This document shows, piece by piece, positions 17,948-25,260 of a DNA stretch of 64,000 nt. The position numbers were made by a program, and so were the translations under genes. This stretch comes from JACDAN01 sp963834825 (lineage in GTDB: Bacteria > Actinomycetota > Thermoleophilia > Gaiellales > Gaiellaceae): the NCBI GenBank assembly GCA_963834825.1, contig CAWICZ010000001.1, positions 62,001 through 126,000 on the forward strand, read 5' to 3'. Each line of letters begins with the position of its first letter. The first letter of the stretch is position 1. Under the pieces are notes generated by a model. It was not told the origin of the DNA. It ran no database searches and was given only the letters and a program-made list of their open reading frames with translations.

Positions 17948-18607
17948 CTACGGTGGCGTTACTCGCACGGTTTGGAGCAGGCGGCCCCCGTCGACGACGA
18001 GTGTCGTCCCCGTGACGAAGTCGGCCCCCGCGAGGAAGGCAACCGCATCGGCCACATCCTCAGGCGAGCCGATGCGTCCGAGAAGCGTCTCGGCGGCGCG
18101 GCGCTCGATCTGCTCGGGATCGACGGCGACCGTTCCAGGCGCGATGCCGCAGACTCGAACCTCGGGCGCGAGGGCGCGCGCGAAGACACGCGTCAGCATC
18201 GACTGGGCAGCCTTCGCGGCACAGTGCGCCGCGAACGACGGCCACGGCTGGTACGCGGCGACGTCCTCGATCATGACGACGACGCCGCGGGCTTCTCGCA
18301 ATGCCGGCGCGGCGGCCTGGGTGACGAAGAAGCTGCCCTTGGCGGTTGCGCCGAACGCCGCGTCCCAGTCGGCCTCCTCGATTTCGTCGATGGGCCGAGG
18401 ACTGAACCCCTCGCCGGCGGCGTTCACGAGCAGGTCCAGGCCGCCGAGTCGCTCGAGCGCCGCGTCGACGAGGCTGCGTGCGCCCGCTGCGGTCGAGAGA
18501 TCGCCGTCGGCCCGACCGGCGGCGACGACATCCCAGCCATCGGCGCGCAGTCGGTCGGCGATTGCCGATCCGACACGACCCGTTCCTCCGGTGATGAGGG
18601 CGTGCAC
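17948..18607 (-). CDS. SDR-family protein with altered catalytic Tyr
   Basis: 219 residues from GTG 18607. It has a Rossmann motif TGGTGRVG, LLVNAAGEG and a C-terminal GTTLVVDGG, typical of classical FabG-like reductases. The active-site YxxxK is HCAAK here (in SFAAHCAAKAAQ), so the catalytic Tyr is replaced by His. The second Gly of the cofactor loop is Arg. It could be a non-catalytic or unusual SDR, or a pteridine-reductase-like protein. Upstream are three 20-21 bp spaced direct repeats. It lies 12 bp from the start of the sigma gene and is on the same strand, so the order SDR, sigma, anti-sigma could be one operon. Confidence 0.8.
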   Translation of the reverse strand: MHALITGGTGRVGSAIADRLRADGWDVVAAGRADGDLSTAAGARSLVDAALERLGGLDLLVNAAGEGFSPRPIDEIEEADWDAAFGATAKGSFFVTQAAAPALREARGVVVMIEDVAAYQPWPSFAAHCAAKAAQSMLTRVFARALAPEVRVCGIAPGTVAVDPEQIERRAAETLLGRIGSPEDVADAVAFLAGADFVTGTTLVVDGGRLLQTVRVTPP

Positions 18608-18620
18608 AGCGGCAAGAACT

Positions 18621-18674
18621 GTAAGGAGTTGTTTGGAGGCGTAAGGAGTTGTTCCGGCGGCGTAAGGAGTTATT
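18621..18674. promoter_or_regulatory. Three tandem GTAAGGAGTTGTT repeats
   Basis: GTAAGGAGTTGTT at 18621-18633 and 18641-18653, and GTAAGGAGTTATT at 18662-18674, with periods of 20 and 21 bp (two helical turns). They lie between the SDR start (18607) and the divergent cupredoxin-like gene (18758). This looks like an array of binding sites for a dimeric or cooperatively binding regulator. Confidence 0.5.
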
Positions 18675-18757
18675 TCGGATTCGCGGATTCGCGTTGCGGC
18701 CGCCGTAGGGTGGGGAATGCAGTACCGACCCTGAAACGAAGAGGGGGTTCTCAGTAG

Positions 18758-19624
18758 ATGAGGAAGGTACTTCTGCTTCTCGTTGCGATTGCCGGCGTCG
18801 CTACGGCGACGGCGTCGCTGGCCGCGGTCACCCGCGTGGTGGCAATCAGGCCTGCCGGCTTCGCTCCGGTCACTCGAACGATTCAGACCGGTGACAGCAT
18901 TCGGTGGCGCAACGACGACACCGTCAACCATCAGGTCGTCGCCGACAACGGTCACTTCGCCTCGCCGGTGCTCCGGCCGAGGCAGAGCTACACACGGGTC
19001 TTCAACACGGCGGGCAGGTTCGCGTACAGGGATGCGCTCGAGCCCGCCGAGCGCGGGACGATCGTCGTTCAAGGACCGCCTCCGTCGGTCTCGATCGCTC
19101 TGTCGCAGGGGACCGTCTTCTACGGCGCAGGCATCCGGCTCACCGGATTCGTCTCGTCGGGCGCGCCGAACCAGCGCGTCGAGATCTGGGGCCGCCCGTT
19201 CTCCCAGGCGTCGTTCCAGAAGGTGGCCGACGTCCTCACGGTGGCGGCCGGTGGGTACGACTGGGCAACCGTGCCGCAGACGCTCAGCTACTTCCAGGCT
19301 CGGTGGGGCAACCGCGCGAGCGCGATCGTGACCGTGGGTGTCCGCCCGCGGATGACGCTCATTCGCCGCGCGCCCTGGTTCGTCACCTCCGCCAAGGTGG
19401 GCACGCCGCTCGCCGGCCGGTGGGTGTACGTGCAGCGGCGTTCGTCATTCAACCAATGGGTCAACATCAAGAAGGTGCGGCTCGGGAGCTCCGGCGCGCG
19501 ACGCTTCAAGCTCGATCTGCGGCCCGGCCGGAACATCCTGCGCATGTTCATGACGACGAACCAGGCCGGTTCGGGCCTCCTCTGGAGCCATAGCCGGACG
19601 ATCGTCGTCACCAAGCGCCGCTAG
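18758..19624 (+). CDS. Secreted cupredoxin-like protein
   Basis: 288 residues with a signal peptide (LLLLVAIAGVATATASLAA). Residues about 25-110 look like a plastocyanin/azurin-type fold (IQTGDSIRWRNDDTVNHQVVADNG, GRFAYRDALEPAERGTIVV). The usual Cys-x-x-His-x-x-Met copper loop before GTIVV is absent, with YRDALEP in its place, so type 1 copper binding is unlikely. The rest (about 115-288) has two beta-rich segments with VEIWGRPF and RWVYVQRRSSFNQW, reminiscent of Ig-like or SH3-like wall proteins. GAGGGGG before ATG 18758 serves as ribosome binding site. A terminator hairpin follows. Confidence 0.7.
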   Translation: MRKVLLLLVAIAGVATATASLAAVTRVVAIRPAGFAPVTRTIQTGDSIRWRNDDTVNHQVVADNGHFASPVLRPRQSYTRVFNTAGRFAYRDALEPAERGTIVVQGPPPSVSIALSQGTVFYGAGIRLTGFVSSGAPNQRVEIWGRPFSQASFQKVADVLTVAAGGYDWATVPQTLSYFQARWGNRASAIVTVGVRPRMTLIRRAPWFVTSAKVGTPLAGRWVYVQRRSSFNQWVNIKKVRLGSSGARRFKLDLRPGRNILRMFMTTNQAGSGLLWSHSRTIVVTKRR

Positions 19625-19652
19625 GCTCGGCCTGCGACGCATCAGTCGAGGA

Positions 19653-19681
19653 AGCTGGGGGGACCGGGAGGTTCCCCCAGC
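19653..19681 (+). terminator. Hairpin between the cupredoxin-like gene and SOD
   Basis: GCTGGGGGG and TTCCCCCAGC form a stem with a GGTTCCCCC half like that of the 12300-12322 terminator, about 30 bp after the stop at 19624. Confidence 0.55.
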
Positions 19682-19719
19682 GTTATGCTCGCCCTCGGTT
19701 ACGACCTGAAAGGAGTCCT

Positions 19720-20343
19720 TTGTCGACGCTCGCCTTCAATCACGAGGAGATCGCTCCGCGCGAGCTCAAGCCCCGCCTTTACGAGCTCGACGGCATCTCG
19801 CGTGAGACCGTCGAGGCTCACTACAAGCTCTACCAGGGCTACGTCGCCAAACGGAACGAGATCCTCGGCAAGCTCGCCGAGGTCGATATCTCTGCTGCCA
19901 ACCAGGTCTACTCCGAGCTCCGAGCGCTGAAGGTTGATCTCTCCTTCGCGGTCGGCGGGATCAAGAACCACGAGATCTACTTCGACCACCTCGGCGGCGA
20001 CGGTGGCGACCCCGACGGGTCGATCGCCGAGTTGATCGACCGCGACTTCGGCTCGGCGGACGCCTGGCGCGCCGACCTGAAGGCGACCGGCCTGGGCGGG
20101 CGAGGATGGGCGTGGACGGCGTACGACTGGGACGAGGGCCGGCTGTTCAACTACCTCGGCGACGCGCAGAACACCTATCCGATCTGGAACGCGACCCCGC
20201 TCGTCGCCCTCGACGTCTATGAGCACGCGTACTTCCTCGACTACCAGACCGACCGGGCAAGCTACATCGACGCGTTCTTCGCGAATCTCGACTGGGCGAC
20301 CGTCAACGACTGGGTCTCCGGATACGCGATTCAGCTTCGCTGA
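19720..20343 (+). CDS. Superoxide dismutase, Fe/Mn family
   Basis: 207 residues from TTG 19720, with AAAGGAG as a good ribosome binding site. Metal ligands are His in VEAHYKLY, His in KNHEIYFDHLGG, Asp in LVALDVYEHAYFLDY and the His of the same motif. The family motifs GGRGWAWTAYDWDEGRLFNY and DWATVNDWV are present. It converts superoxide to peroxide and oxygen; the metal cannot be decided from sequence alone. It has no signal peptide, so it is cytosolic. It is monocistronic, ending at a perfect terminator. Confidence 0.93.
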   Translation: MSTLAFNHEEIAPRELKPRLYELDGISRETVEAHYKLYQGYVAKRNEILGKLAEVDISAANQVYSELRALKVDLSFAVGGIKNHEIYFDHLGGDGGDPDGSIAELIDRDFGSADAWRADLKATGLGGRGWAWTAYDWDEGRLFNYLGDAQNTYPIWNATPLVALDVYEHAYFLDYQTDRASYIDAFFANLDWATVNDWVSGYAIQLR

Positions 20344-20350
20344 ATCGCTT

Positions 20351-20376
20351 CGCGAAAAGTCTCACGACTTTTCGCG
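20351..20376 (+). terminator. Terminator after superoxide dismutase
   Basis: CGCGAAAAGT (20351-20360) pairs perfectly with ACTTTTCGCG (20367-20376) around the loop CTCACG, 8 bp after the stop. The stem is A/T-rich near the loop. Confidence 0.8.
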
Positions 20377-20499
20377 ACCGTATTGAGCCGGGCGCCCTCG
20401 GGGCGCGCACCGTTCAGCTTGGTCTTGCCGAGGGACAGGGCTTGTCTGTGGATCGCTCGGTGCGTGATTCGTGACGGGGTCTGACCCATCACCGAAGCG

Positions 20500-21474
20500 T
20501 CACGACGCGAGCCAGGCGCGGAGGTCGGTGTGCGGTGCCGGGGCCTCGTCGCCGGCGAGCTCCCGCCGCAGATCCCCCGCTGTGCCATGCCGCTCCGCGA
20601 CGACGTCGTGCGTGTGGATCGTCTCCAGGTTGACCTGCCGTGAGAGCAGGAAGTCCGCGTCGTCCAGATCGGGATACGCGTTGAGCGTCCCCTGGAGCGC
20701 CAGCCGCACCGAGTCTTCTGCGAAGCGCGGCTGGAGATGCGCGTGCTCGACGACGAAGAGCTCGTCCGGCCGCTTGAGCAGCTCGTAGACGGGCGAGCTC
20801 ATGGACGACTCGACGATCTGGACGAGCTGCTCGGCGTTGACCCGCGACTCGGTGCCGAGGTACAGCGTCCCTCGTCCGCGCTGGTTGTGGGTCGCGAGCG
20901 GGACCAGCTCGAGAATCCGCTCGATGTCGCCCTCGCCGAAGCCGGCCTCGAGCAGCCGCGCGCTCGCCGCATTCCGCACGAGCCCCTGTGCGCAAGGGCA
21001 AGCGTTGATCCCGGCGGCCTCCACGCCGACGACGCGCCGTACGCCGCGGGCGCTCGCGGCCGCGACGCCGATCAGCGCGACCATCTCCTGCGTTGGCAGG
21101 TCGGTAACCGGCGTCCGCCGCTCAATCGGGTAGCGGGCGACGATCCGCGTCTCCGCTCGACCGGCGCCCTGACGCTCGACGATCTGCTCGGCGATGTGCG
21201 CCGCCAGCTCCTCGACGAGGAAGGCCTCCTCGAGCACGACACGCTCGATCGCCTCTTCGAACAGCTCGGGGAACCGCGACATGTGGACGCCCTTCTGGGC
21301 ACCGTGGAGGTCGACGGTGCAGTCGATCTCGGCAGCGATCAGCTTCTCGTTCGAGCCGTACCGAATCCTGATCGCCTTCGAGGCTCCGCGGACGCCCGCG
21401 TGCGAAAGGCCCAGCCGGACCTCGGGCTCCGAGGCCTGAAGATCGTCGGCAAAGACATGACGCAGGTCGGTCAT
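20500..21474 (-). CDS. folE2: GTP cyclohydrolase FolE2 (type IB)
   Basis: 324 residues from ATG 21474. Diagnostic parts are DLHGAQKGVHMSRF (residues 56-68), HIAEQIVERQGA, the metal-binding GINACPCAQG (Cys159, Cys161), LVPLATHNQRGRGTLYLG and VVEHAHLQPRFAEDSVR. The enzyme makes dihydroneopterin triphosphate from GTP, the first step of folate synthesis; type IB enzymes work with metals other than zinc. A leaderless -10 (CATTAT, 6 nt before ATG) supports the start. It is divergent from the HisKA gene with only 9 bp between start codons. A GGGTC-T-GACCC hairpin near 20480 lies beyond its stop. Confidence 0.95.
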   Translation of the reverse strand: MTDLRHVFADDLQASEPEVRLGLSHAGVRGASKAIRIRYGSNEKLIAAEIDCTVDLHGAQKGVHMSRFPELFEEAIERVVLEEAFLVEELAAHIAEQIVERQGAGRAETRIVARYPIERRTPVTDLPTQEMVALIGVAAASARGVRRVVGVEAAGINACPCAQGLVRNAASARLLEAGFGEGDIERILELVPLATHNQRGRGTLYLGTESRVNAEQLVQIVESSMSSPVYELLKRPDELFVVEHAHLQPRFAEDSVRLALQGTLNAYPDLDDADFLLSRQVNLETIHTHDVVAERHGTAGDLRRELAGDEAPAPHTDLRAWLAS

Positions 21475-21486
21475 CGGTGGATAATG
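21474..21486 (-). promoter_or_regulatory. Leaderless promoter of folE2
   Basis: On the minus strand CATTAT (21486-21481) is followed by CCACCG and ATG 21474. It overlaps the first codon of the divergent HisKA gene. Confidence 0.5.
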
Positions 21487-22086
21487 CGGACCGTAGCAGC
21501 GAGAAAACGCGTGGCCCCACAGACGTTCGCCCAGCTTGTTTCGCTCGCCTGCCATGACCTCAGGACGCCGCTCGCGACGGCCTCGGGGTTCGCGCGCACG
21601 CTCGAGCGGCTCGACGGCCTCGGTCAGCCGTCCGGTCGATACGTCGAGATGATCGCGGCGGCCTCCGACCAGATGGCAGAGCTCCTCGACCTGCTCAGCG
21701 CCGCGGCACGTGTCGAGGACGGTCGCTTCGAGCCTCAGCTCCAGCCGTCCAATACACGCGAGCTCGCGGATGCCGCCGCGCAGCGGCTTCCGGACGGTGC
21801 CGCGTCAGTCGCCGGCGAAGGCGCAGCGGTCGAGGCTGACTCGAGCTGGGCGGCGGTGTCGCTGGGCGCGCTCGCCGAGGCCGCGCGCCGTCACGGCGGC
21901 CTCGACGAGATCGTGCTCGCCGTCGACGGGCCGACGATCGAGATCTCGCCCATCGTCGCCGGCGCGGGCGAGATCGCGACCGGCGACGACCTGCGCGACT
22001 TCGCCGCTGCGGTCGGGGCACGAGTGCTCCAAGTCTCCGGAGCGACCGTCGAGCTGGACGACGACCGGTTGCGAGTGCGCTTCTAG
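21484..22086 (+). CDS. HisKA-domain protein with degenerate ATPase part
   Basis: 200 residues from ATG 21484 (GTG 21511 possible). The N-terminal part is a histidine kinase dimerization domain with the phospho-acceptor box LACHDLRTPLATASGFARTLERL (H24). The remaining 110 residues follow the order of an HATPase domain but lack the N, G1 and G2 boxes; only a weak trace remains (AAAVGARVLQVSGATVELDDD). It could be a phosphotransfer protein or a pseudokinase. No membrane segment and no partner response regulator are present. It lies head-to-head with folE2, and its end overlaps the convergent Fpg-type gene by four bases. Confidence 0.7.
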   Translation: MRTVAARKRVAPQTFAQLVSLACHDLRTPLATASGFARTLERLDGLGQPSGRYVEMIAAASDQMAELLDLLSAAARVEDGRFEPQLQPSNTRELADAAAQRLPDGAASVAGEGAAVEADSSWAAVSLGALAEAARRHGGLDEIVLAVDGPTIEISPIVAGAGEIATGDDLRDFAAAVGARVLQVSGATVELDDDRLRVRF

Positions 22087-22910
22087 CGCAGGAGCTTCGA
22101 GAGCCGCCGGTCCTTGAGGATCCGGCCTCCTGTCTGACAGGACGGGCAGTAGTAGATCGTGTGCTCCTCGAAGTCCACCTGCGCGATCGGCGTTCCGCAC
22201 ACGTAACAGGGCTCCGCGAGCTTCCTGTGGACGCGGTACGTGCGCTGGTCGTTCGCACCGCGCTCGCGCAGCTCGAGCCCGCGCGCGAGCTCGGCGTCGA
22301 TCGCCCTCGCGAGGCGCTCGACCTCGTCGTCGCCGAGCTCCTTCGTCAGCGCGTAGGGGGAGAGCTGCGCGCGGTGAAGGATCTCGTTCGCCCAGGCGCG
22401 GCCGATGCCGGCGATGACCTTCTGGTCGCGCAGGAGCGAATGCAGCCGCCGCGACTCGCCGGCGCAGATCTCGGCGAGCCGCTCGGCTCCGATCCCGTAG
22501 GCCTCGGGCCCGAGGTGGTCCAGCTCGGCGTCCGCCTGCTCAGGCGTGAGCAGCCAGACGCCGGCCCGCTTCTTCGCCCCGGCCTCGGTGAGGAGCAGCC
22601 GCGAGCCGCCCTGGAACTCGATCCGCAACGCGGGCGCCTTCGGCCCGTCCTTGCCGGCCTCGAGGTACCGCAGGCGGCCGGCGGTCATCAGGTGGACGAG
22701 GAGGACGAGCTCGTCGTCCTCGGTCGGGAAGAGCAGTCGCTTGGCGCGCCGCTCGGCTCCGGAGAAGCGCCGACCGTCGAGCGTGGACAAAGGCGGGTCG
22801 TAGGTCTTCAGCGTCGCGATGTGCGCCGGGCCGGCCTTCGCGATCGGAGACGCGCTGACTGGATCGTCGAGCTGACGACGCCACGCTTCCATTTCGGGGA
22901 ATTCAGGCAA
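22083..22910 (-). CDS. Fpg/Nei-family DNA glycosylase
   Basis: 275 residues from TTG 22910, so the mature protein starts PEFPEME with the catalytic Pro and Glu. The conserved Lys is in RAKRLLF. The helix-two-turn-helix is in DQKVIAGIGRAWANEILHRA. The C-terminal zinc finger has CYVCG and YYCPSCQTGGRI (four Cys). The enzyme removes oxidised bases and nicks the strand by beta/delta elimination; 8-oxoguanine or Nei-type pyrimidine substrates cannot be told apart here. Its start lies 22 bp from that of the divergent asparaginase gene. Confidence 0.9.
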   Translation of the reverse strand: MPEFPEMEAWRRQLDDPVSASPIAKAGPAHIATLKTYDPPLSTLDGRRFSGAERRAKRLLFPTEDDELVLLVHLMTAGRLRYLEAGKDGPKAPALRIEFQGGSRLLLTEAGAKKRAGVWLLTPEQADAELDHLGPEAYGIGAERLAEICAGESRRLHSLLRDQKVIAGIGRAWANEILHRAQLSPYALTKELGDDEVERLARAIDAELARGLELRERGANDQRTYRVHRKLAEPCYVCGTPIAQVDFEEHTIYYCPSCQTGGRILKDRRLSKLLR

Positions 22911-22932
22911 CTGTCACTAGTCTCCGGCTCCG
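22911..22932. promoter_or_regulatory. 22-bp bidirectional start region
   Basis: The whole gap between the divergent Fpg (22910) and asparaginase (22933) start codons is 22 bp and centres on ACTAGT. On the plus strand TAGTCT (22918-22923) lies 9 nt before ATG 22933. The minus strand reads CTAGTG before the TTG. Both promoters would have to overlap here. Confidence 0.35.
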
Positions 22933-23817
22933 ATGGCCGATCCGATCACGGTAGCCGTCCGCCGCGGGGAGTCGGTGGAGTCGCGCCACCGCGTGCACGC
23001 CGTCGCCGTCCAGGACGGGACGGTGATCGCGGAGGCGGGCGACGGCGGCCTGGTCACGTTCATGCGCTCCTCGGCCAAGCCCATCCAGGCACTCCCGCTG
23101 AGCCGGGCCAACCCGGAGCTGGACGAGCAAGGACTCGCGATCGCATGCGCGTCGCACCTGGCGCTGCCCGAGCAGCTCGACGCCGTCCGCTTGCTGCTGG
23201 CAGCCGCTCCGGCCGGCGAGGACGAGCTCGAGTGCGGCCCGGCCGGCGACCCACCCGAACGGATCAAGCACAACTGTTCCGGCAAGCACGCGGGGATGCT
23301 CGCGCTCTGCCGAGCCCATGGCTGGGAGTCGCAGGGGTACCGCCTGCCCGACCACCCGTGCCAGCGCGCGATGCTGACCGAGGTGGCACGTGCCGCCGAT
23401 GTCGCCGAGGACGAGCTGGAAACGGCCGTGGACGGGTGCGGCGTCGTCACGTTCGCCATGCCGCTCGAGCGGATGGCACTTGCCTTCGCCCGCCTGGAGC
23501 GCCTCGACGGCGGTGACCGCGTCGCCGCGGCGATGCGCGCGCACCCGGGGCTGATCCGCGGTCCGGGCGGCGTCGACACGGTGTTGATGCGCGCCCGGGA
23601 GGGCTGGATCGCCAAGGGCGGCGCCGAGGGCCTCATGTGCGCAGCCGGACCGAGCGGGCTAGGCCTCGCGCTGAAGGTCGAGGACGGCGCGTCGCGTCCT
23701 GTGGGTCCTGCCCTCGCCGCGTTCCTCGAGCGCGTTGGCTACCCGGTCAACAAGCTCGAGACGATGCGGCTTGCGAACAGCCGGGGCGAGGTCGTCGGGG
23801 AAATTCGAGCCGAATGA
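22933..23817 (+). CDS. Asparaginase II family protein (PF06089)
   Basis: 294 residues. Family motifs are VAVRRGESVESRHRVHAVAV at the start, VTFMRSSAKPIQALPL, CASHLALPEQ, IKHNCSGKHAGMLALCR, DGCGVVTFAMPLERMA, GGVDTVLMR and WIAKGGAEGLMC. This is the thermolabile/R. etli type L-asparaginase group, which hydrolyses asparagine to aspartate and ammonia and is unrelated to the E. coli enzymes. No signal peptide is present. It is followed by the sigA promoter region. Confidence 0.88.
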   Translation: MADPITVAVRRGESVESRHRVHAVAVQDGTVIAEAGDGGLVTFMRSSAKPIQALPLSRANPELDEQGLAIACASHLALPEQLDAVRLLLAAAPAGEDELECGPAGDPPERIKHNCSGKHAGMLALCRAHGWESQGYRLPDHPCQRAMLTEVARAADVAEDELETAVDGCGVVTFAMPLERMALAFARLERLDGGDRVAAAMRAHPGLIRGPGGVDTVLMRAREGWIAKGGAEGLMCAAGPSGLGLALKVEDGASRPVGPALAAFLERVGYPVNKLETMRLANSRGEVVGEIRAE

Positions 23818-23835
23818 CACGTGTGGAAAAAAATG

Positions 23836-23864
23836 TTCGCCCCCTGTGGGTCCCGTTGTAGTAT
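23836..23864 (+). promoter_or_regulatory. Promoter of the primary sigma factor gene
   Basis: -10 TAGTAT (23859-23864) and a weak -35 TTCGCC (23836-23841) with a 17-bp spacer give a leader of about 95 nt before the sigma start. Confidence 0.45.
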
Positions 23865-23965
23865 CGAGCCGCCCGGAGGCAGTCGGCTCGCGGTGACCGG
23901 CTCTCTTCGTGCATCGAGGTCGAACCTCCCCGGTCCCAGCACGACGAGAGAAAGCGAGGCCCCCT

Positions 23966-25075
23966 TTGCTCACGGTCGACATCTCGCTCCCCGACGTCGA
24001 AGAGCTCCACAAGCTCGTTCAGGACGGCCAGGAGAAAGGGTTCCTCACCTACGATGAGATCGTGTCTTCGCTCGAGGAAGTCGAGCTGAGCAAAGAGCAG
24101 ATCGAAGACTTCTATACGTACCTGATCGACCATTCGATCGAGCTGCACGAAGGCGAGCAGCACAAGCACCCGCCGCACGAGCAGCCGGCGCTGGCCGCCG
24201 AGGACGAGGCCAATCTGAAGGCGCCGAAGCTGGACCTGACTGTGGAGCCGTCGCTCGACTCACTGCGGCTCTATCTGCGAGAGATCGGCAAGGTGCCGCT
24301 GCTGACCGCCGACCAGGAGGTCTACCTCGCGAAGCGGATCGAGCGCGGCGACATGATCGCGAAGACGCAGATGATCGAGGCGAACCTGCGGCTGGTCGTC
24401 TCGATCGCGAAGGGCTACCTCGGCCGAGGACTCTCGTTTCTCGACCTGATCCAGGAGGGGTCGCTGGGCTTGATCCGGGCGGTCGAGAAGTTCGACTACC
24501 GCAAGGGGTTCAAGTTTTCGACCTACGCTACGTGGTGGATCCGCCAGGCGGTCACGAGGGCGATCGCCGACAAGGCTCGGACGATCCGGATTCCGGTGCA
24601 TATGGTCGAGAAGCTGAACAAGGTCGTGCACATCGAGCGCCAGCTCGTCCAACGCCTTGGGCGGGAGCCGCAGCCGGAGGAGATCGCCTTGGAGCTCGAG
24701 ATGACGACCGAGGAGGTGCGGGAGATCCTGCGCATGTCGCAGCTCCCCGTCTCGCTCGAGAAGCCGATCGGCGAGGAGGAGGAGTCCGAGCTCGGTGACT
24801 TCGTCGAGGACGACACGGTGGAGTCCCCTTTCGACACCGCCTCACTGACTCTGCGCCGCGAAGACGTCCAGCGCGCGCTCGATTCACTGCCCGACCGCGA
24901 GCGCAAGGTGATCGAGCTCCGCTTCGGGCTCCTCGGCCACCAGCCGTTCACGCTCGAGGAAGTGGGACGGGCCTTCGGCGTCACGCGTGAGCGCATCCGC
25001 CAGATCGAGAACAACACCCTCAAGCGCCTCGAGACGCTGCCCGAAGCCCAGGGCCTGAAGGACTGCGTCAGCTAG
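23966..25075 (+). CDS. sigA: Primary RNA polymerase sigma factor (RpoD/SigA)
   Basis: 369 residues from TTG 23966 (an in-frame upstream start at 23909 would add 19 residues unlike sigma factors). A short region 1.1-like N-terminus (EELHKLVQDGQEKGFLTYDEI) is followed by region 1.2 (DSLRLYLREIGKVPLLTADQEVYLAKRIERGD). Region 2 is canonical (LIQEGSLGLIRAVEKFDYRKGFKFSTYATWWIRQA), region 3 follows (RIPVHMVEKLNKV), and region 4 has LPDRERKVIELRFGL and VTRERIRQIENNTLKRL. It directs housekeeping transcription. Its last bases overlap a small zinc-ribbon gene on the other strand. Confidence 0.95.
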   Translation: MLTVDISLPDVEELHKLVQDGQEKGFLTYDEIVSSLEEVELSKEQIEDFYTYLIDHSIELHEGEQHKHPPHEQPALAAEDEANLKAPKLDLTVEPSLDSLRLYLREIGKVPLLTADQEVYLAKRIERGDMIAKTQMIEANLRLVVSIAKGYLGRGLSFLDLIQEGSLGLIRAVEKFDYRKGFKFSTYATWWIRQAVTRAIADKARTIRIPVHMVEKLNKVVHIERQLVQRLGREPQPEEIALELEMTTEEVREILRMSQLPVSLEKPIGEEEESELGDFVEDDTVESPFDTASLTLRREDVQRALDSLPDRERKVIELRFGLLGHQPFTLEEVGRAFGVTRERIRQIENNTLKRLETLPEAQGLKDCVS

Positions 25076-25238
25076 AGGGCGGCGCGTCGTCGGACTCGAC
25101 GCGCTCGAGCGGCATGAAGAGGCCGCAGTGCGGGCACTTGAAGCCCGCCTGCTCGGTGTTCGCGGCCAGGATCTCGGCCTGGAACGTCTTGCCGCAATGC
25201 ACGCAGACGACTTCCTCGACGGCTGGGCGACGCGTCAT
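25068..25238 (-). CDS. Small zinc-ribbon protein (56 aa)
   Basis: Short gene from ATG 25238 to TGA 25068. The protein starts MTRRPAVEEVVCVHCGKTF, continues with AEILAANTEQAGFKCPHCG and ends LFMPLERVESDDAPPSS. CVHC and CPHC form a four-Cys zinc ribbon. It ends inside the last codons of the sigma gene (8-bp overlap of convergent 3' ends). It is too short for usual gene-length cut-offs. The function is unknown; the regular CxxC pair and natural codon use argue that it is real. It lies just after the HemK-like gene on the same strand. Confidence 0.7.
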   Translation of the reverse strand: MTRRPAVEEVVCVHCGKTFQAEILAANTEQAGFKCPHCGLFMPLERVESDDAPPSS

Positions 25239-25260
25239 CTCTCGACGCTAGCAACCGCCG

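Noticed and set aside
18621..18674. AAGGAG cores as ribosome binding sites
   Set aside because: No start codon with an open frame follows any of the three copies at suitable distance; the periodicity fits protein-binding sites better.
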